Assembly (NCBI RefSeq): GCF_019396345.1
Contig: NZ_JAHKRM010000015.1
Location: forward strand, 1-51,631
DNA: 51,631 bases
Direction of reading: 5' to 3'
From: Nonomuraea guangzhouensis
Lineage (GTDB): Bacteria; Actinomycetota; Actinomycetes; Streptosporangiales; Streptosporangiaceae
This document shows positions 48,546-51,631 of the stretch, piece after piece. The position numbers were made by a program, and so were the translations under genes. Each line of letters opens with the position of its first letter. The stretch's first letter is position 1. The notes below the pieces were generated by a model. The model was not told where the DNA came from, did no database searches, and was given only the letters and a program-made list of their open reading frames with translations.

Positions 48546-49526
48546 TCAGGTGTAGCGGGTGGACTCCAGGAGCCAGTCGAGGTGGGCGCGCGGCGCGGCG
48601 AGGTAGGCGCACGCCACCTTGCTCACATCGCGCGCCAGCCTGGGCGTGAGCGTGTCGAGCGGCAGGCGCCGGGCGGCCTCGTGCATGTCCTGGCAGCGCT
48701 CGGCGATCCGGTCGAGCACCCAGGCCGTGGCCTCCGGCTGGTCCAGGCCGAGCTGGTGCATCACGACCACGACGAGATTGTGCCCGTCGCCCCGCTCCTT
48801 GGGCAGGGACGCCACGTCGTTGCACCAGGCGGTGACGTCGATGCAGGCGTCGACGAGCTGCTGCCACGGCTCGCAGCCGTGCACCCACGCGGGCACCTCC
48901 ACCCGCAGGCACGGCTCGACCAGGTCATAGAGGTAGGGTCCGACGGTCCCCCTGCGGAGCACCGGATACTGCTCCAGGGTCGGGATGCGGCCGGTGGCGC
49001 GGTTCTCGGCCTCGACGCGGCAGGCGTCGTGCTGGCGCCGCAGGTTGGCCGCGAACCTGGTCCGCCACAGATCGCTCATCCGGGCGCTGGTCACCCGCCA
49101 CAGGTCGGCGAAGGCGGCCTCCAGCGGATGGGCCGCCCCGCCCGCCAGCAGGCCCTGGAAGACCTCCAGCCGGCACGGCCCCTCGTCGAGCTCGTCGTCG
49201 AGATTGAACAGCCAGGTCAGCCACTGCGCGAACAGCGCCGCCGCGGCCGCGTCGAACTCGGCGAACGCGCGGCCCGCCATGCGGTGGAACCCCACACCGG
49301 GGTCGGCGCGGAGCTCCGTCCGCCGCGCCCAGTCGATGACCGCGGCCTCGATCGCGTACACGGCCGGATGCATGCGGCACGGCGCCGCCATGGCGGGCAC
49401 CCGCTCGGTGAGCACCAGCAGCGTGGCGGCGGCGGGCGCCCCTCTGCGCGGTCCGGGCGCCAGCGGTTTCCACTGGAGCATGGACCGCAGCGCCGTCCGC
49501 ACCGAGGTGATCACATCGGTACTCAT
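48546..49526 (-). CDS. Class I terpene synthase (cyclase)
   Basis: The 326-residue protein is an all-alpha class I terpene cyclase. The first metal motif DDELD is at residues 110-114 (FNLDDELDEG). The pyrophosphate-sensor Arg lies near 191 (LRRGTVGPYLYDLVE). The second metal motif is N236-D237-x-x-S240-x-x-x-E244 (WCNDVASLPKERGDG), and a C-terminal RY pair occurs in LLESTRYT. All catalytic ligands are present, so it should be active on a C10-C20 prenyl diphosphate; the product cannot be inferred. Its ATG overlaps the stop of the EF-hand gene, so the two are coupled. No cytochrome P450 or prenyl transferase is nearby. Confidence 0.9.
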   Translation of the reverse strand: MSTDVITSVRTALRSMLQWKPLAPGPRRGAPAAATLLVLTERVPAMAAPCRMHPAVYAIEAAVIDWARRTELRADPGVGFHRMAGRAFAEFDAAAAALFAQWLTWLFNLDDELDEGPCRLEVFQGLLAGGAAHPLEAAFADLWRVTSARMSDLWRTRFAANLRRQHDACRVEAENRATGRIPTLEQYPVLRRGTVGPYLYDLVEPCLRVEVPAWVHGCEPWQQLVDACIDVTAWCNDVASLPKERGDGHNLVVVVMHQLGLDQPEATAWVLDRIAERCQDMHEAARRLPLDTLTPRLARDVSKVACAYLAAPRAHLDWLLESTRYT

Positions 49527-50065
49527 AGGGGCCCAAAGAGCCAGTTGCCCGCGGCGCTCGGATCGTCGCTGACGTAGTACTGCCAGGCGGCCACGATCAG
49601 CTCGTCCACGGTCAGCGCGCCCCTGGCGGCCCGGTCGAGCCGGTCGAACGCCTCGTCCACGTCATCGTAGGCGGTGCCGAAGGCGCTCAGCAGCGTACGG
49701 AACTCACGGGGCCCGATCAGCCCGTCGCCGTCGTCGTCGCAGAGGTCGGCCACGGCCACCGTGGCGGGCCGGAACACCGTGTCGTAGTGGTCGCCCTCGA
49801 TGAACGCCGCCGTCATGCCGGTACGGAACTCCTCCCGCGAGATCCGGGAGTCGGCGTCCCGGCCGAGCGCGCCGGACAGGGCCGACCAGATCCCGTCGAA
49901 GCCGTCGACGAGACTGCTGCCGATGACCGAGGTTGGGGACTCGCCGAATCCCACCAGTAGTCGTGCACCCAACCCCAGCAGGTCCTCACGCTCGATGACG
50001 CCCTCGCCGCCCGCGTCGATGTGGTCGAAAGCCCGATCAAACTTGTGATTGAGCAGGTCGATAGC
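49523..50065 (-). CDS. EF-hand calcium-binding protein, calerythrin-like
   Basis: The 180-residue protein has four EF-hand positions: IDAGGEGVIERED (degenerate), GRDADSRISREEF (plausible), CDDDGDGLIGPREF (canonical) and DRAARGALTVDEL (degenerate). Length matches bacterial calerythrins. GTG 50065 was chosen because GGAGG lies five bases before it; the frame extends to 50140. No signal peptide is seen, so it is a cytosolic calcium sensor or buffer. Its stop overlaps the terpene synthase start (ATGA), implying co-expression. Calcium influence on terpene synthesis is a possible but unproven link. Confidence 0.87.
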   Translation of the reverse strand, partial: AIDLLNHKFDRAFDHIDAGGEGVIEREDLLGLGARLLVGFGESPTSVIGSSLVDGFDGIWSALSGALGRDADSRISREEFRTGMTAAFIEGDHYDTVFRPATVAVADLCDDDGDGLIGPREFRTLLSAFGTAYDDVDEAFDRLDRAARGALTVDELIVAAWQYYVSDDPSAAGNWLFGPL

Positions 50066-50220
50066 CACCAATGCCTCCCCCGAGACTGACTGCGTGATCA
50101 CGATAGGTCGGGCCGGGCTCTTTGTCAGCGAGGCTCGCACCGACGCCCCACGTAACGTGTGCGAAACACGGACACGGCATCCTGATAGAGAACTCAGTAC
50201 TGTCTTCGCTAGGGGATGCT

Positions 50221-51631
50221 TTGGACCGCCAGCAGGAGTTCGTGCTCCGCACGCTCGAGGAACGCGACATCCGGTTCATCCGGCTCTGGTTCACCGACGT
50301 TCTCGGCTTCCTCAAGTCGGTGGCCATCGCCCCGGCCGAGCTCGAAGGCGCCTTCGCCGAGGGCATCGGGTTCGACGGCTCGGCCATCGAGGGCTTCGCC
50401 CGGGTCTACGAGGCCGACATGCTCGCCAAGCCGGATCCGGCGACGTTCCAGATCCTGCCGTGGCGCAGTGAGACGCCGGGGGCGGGCCGCATCTTCTGCG
50501 ACATCCTCATGCCGGACGGCTCGCCGTCGCACGCCGACCCGCGCTGGGTGCTCAAGCGCACGCTCGCCAAGTGCGCCGACATGGGCTTCACCTTCTACAC
50601 GCACCCGGAGATCGAGTTCTTCCTGCTGAAGAACCGGCCCGAGCCGGGCCAGCGCCCCGAGCCGATCGACTCCGGCGGCTACTTCGACCACACCCCGCAC
50701 AGCTCGGGCCACGACTTCAGGCGCCAGGCGATCATGATGCTGGAGTCGATGGGCATCTCGGTCGAGTTCAGCCACCACGAGGGCGCGCCCGGCCAGCAGG
50801 AGATCGACCTGCGCTACGCCGACGCGCTCACCACGGCCGACAACATCATGACCTTCCGGCTGGTGATGAAGGAGGTCGCGCTGGAGCAGGGCATCTGGGC
50901 GTCCTTCATGCCCAAGCCGTTCACCGAGCACCCCGGCTCCGGCATGCACACCCACATGTCGCTGTTCGAGGGCGACCGCAACGCCTTCTACGAGGCCGGT
51001 GCCGACTACCAGCTCTCCAAGATCGGCCGCTCGTTCATCGCCGGGCTGCTCAAGCACGCCGCCGAGATCACCGCCATCACCAACCAGTGGGTCAACTCCT
51101 ACAAGCGGCTCTGGGGCGGCGCGGAGGCCATCGCGGGCCAGGGCGGCGAGGCGCCGTCCTACGTCTGCTGGGGGCACAACAACCGGTCCGCGCTGGTGCG
51201 GGTGCCGATGTACAAGCCGCACAAGGGCGGCTCGACGCGCATCGAGTTCCGCTCGCTCGACTCGGCCTGCAACCCCTACCTGGCCTTCGCGCTGATCCTC
51301 GCGGCCGGGCTGAAGGGCATCGAGGAGGGCTACGAGCTCCCGGCCGCCGCCGAGGACAACGTGTGGACCCTCACCAGCGCCGAGCGTCGCGCCCTGGGCA
51401 TCCAGCCGCTGCCGCAGTCGCTGGACGAGGCCATCGCGGTCATGGAGCGGAGCGAGCTGGTCGCCGAGACGCTGGGCGAGCACGTCTTCGACTTCTTCCT
51501 GCGCAACAAGCGCTCGGAGTGGCGCGACTTCCGCCGCCAGGTGACCGAGTTCGAGCTGGACCGCTACCTGCCTCGACAAGTCGCAGTCGGTGATCTACCT
51601 GGAGGCGGGCAACCTCGACGGCTACCAGGCC
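50221..51631 (+). CDS. glnA2: Glutamine synthetase-like ligase, GlnA2 type (3' end at window edge)
   Basis: The frame from TTG 50221, four bases after AGGGGA, gives LDRQQEFVLRTLEERDIRF. It continues with IGFDGSAIEGFARVYEADM, FYTHPEIEFFLLKN, VEFSHHEGAPGQQEIDLRYA, PGSGMHTHMSLFEG and NSYKRLWGGAEA. These are class I glutamine synthetase motifs, closest by memory to actinomycete GlnA2, which acts as a gamma-glutamylpolyamine synthetase in Streptomyces. Metal ligands (HPEIEFF, GQQEID, SGMHTH) are present. The protein should end near residue 453, yet no stop appears and the last 60 bases read as unrelated sequence in this frame. Confidence 0.9.
   Translation, partial: MDRQQEFVLRTLEERDIRFIRLWFTDVLGFLKSVAIAPAELEGAFAEGIGFDGSAIEGFARVYEADMLAKPDPATFQILPWRSETPGAGRIFCDILMPDGSPSHADPRWVLKRTLAKCADMGFTFYTHPEIEFFLLKNRPEPGQRPEPIDSGGYFDHTPHSSGHDFRRQAIMMLESMGISVEFSHHEGAPGQQEIDLRYADALTTADNIMTFRLVMKEVALEQGIWASFMPKPFTEHPGSGMHTHMSLFEGDRNAFYEAGADYQLSKIGRSFIAGLLKHAAEITAITNQWVNSYKRLWGGAEAIAGQGGEAPSYVCWGHNNRSALVRVPMYKPHKGGSTRIEFRSLDSACNPYLAFALILAAGLKGIEEGYELPAAAEDNVWTLTSAERRALGIQPLPQSLDEAIAVMERSELVAETLGEHVFDFFLRNKRSEWRDFRRQVTEFELDRYLPRQVAVGDLPGGGQPRRLPG

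Noticed and set aside
50209..51579. A 456-codon minus-strand frame in the glutamine synthetase gene
   Set aside because: Antisense shadow; the plus strand carries unmistakable glutamine synthetase motifs.

Overview
The window is high-GC DNA with GTG and TTG starts, many 4-bp ATGA/GTGA gene overlaps, DUF397/XRE/ATPase gene sets, an F420-dependent reductase and a GlnA2-type glutamine synthetase. This points to a filamentous actinomycete. A Streptosporangiales (Nonomuraea-like) source is my inference and was not tested.

Left third (1-20000): accessory DNA. It opens with the tail of an IS256-type transposase. Two small immunity-like genes follow, one with a single-base frameshift. Next is a five-gene cassette: FAD-linked oxidoreductase, SnoaL-like protein, LysR regulator, MFS exporter and a DUF3592-like membrane protein. 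The cassette lies between two near-identical 39-bp repeats (36/39), and broken pieces of a second LysR/MFS pair lie just outside them. The MFS exporter has a short leader ORF (MPKTDKVRRR) and a chain of six RNA segments that can pair in mutually exclusive ways, ending on its Shine-Dalgarno sequence. This looks like an antibiotic-inducible translational attenuator and is the most interesting item here. A 2228-residue secreted RHS/YD-repeat polymorphic toxin follows, with a Hint domain, an AT-richer toxin tail and an overlapping candidate immunity gene. Then come decayed IS630 and ISL3 transposases, a deleted XRE pseudogene, an intact XRE/DUF397 pair and an anti-sigma-type ATPase.

Middle (20000-36300): a secreted protein of unknown function, a large secreted M14 zinc carboxypeptidase, NADPH:F420 reductase (npdG), and a two-component system. 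In that system a 52-bp tandem duplication has fused kinase and regulator into one reading frame. Further on are a DrrAB-type ABC exporter, an alpha/beta hydrolase, a MocR regulator divergent from a cystathionine gamma-synthase-like enzyme, a threonine dehydratase-like enzyme with a 14-bp palindrome across its start, a subtilisin-like protease, a short LuxR/ATPase regulator and panB.

Right third (36400-51631): more conserved-looking content. It holds two MFS exporters, one with a TetR regulator and a dyad-rich promoter. A three-gene overlapping operon encodes a beta-helix membrane protein, a cupredoxin-like lipoprotein and a polytopic membrane protein. Then come a DinB-like protein, glutamine-dependent NAD synthetase, an MFS/ArsR divergent pair, an EF-hand protein translationally coupled to a class I terpene synthase, and a glnA2-type gene. 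That last gene runs to the window edge and shows an anomaly at its 3' end.

Most expressed units end in strong hairpins between convergent genes. No tRNA, rRNA or CRISPR array was seen.
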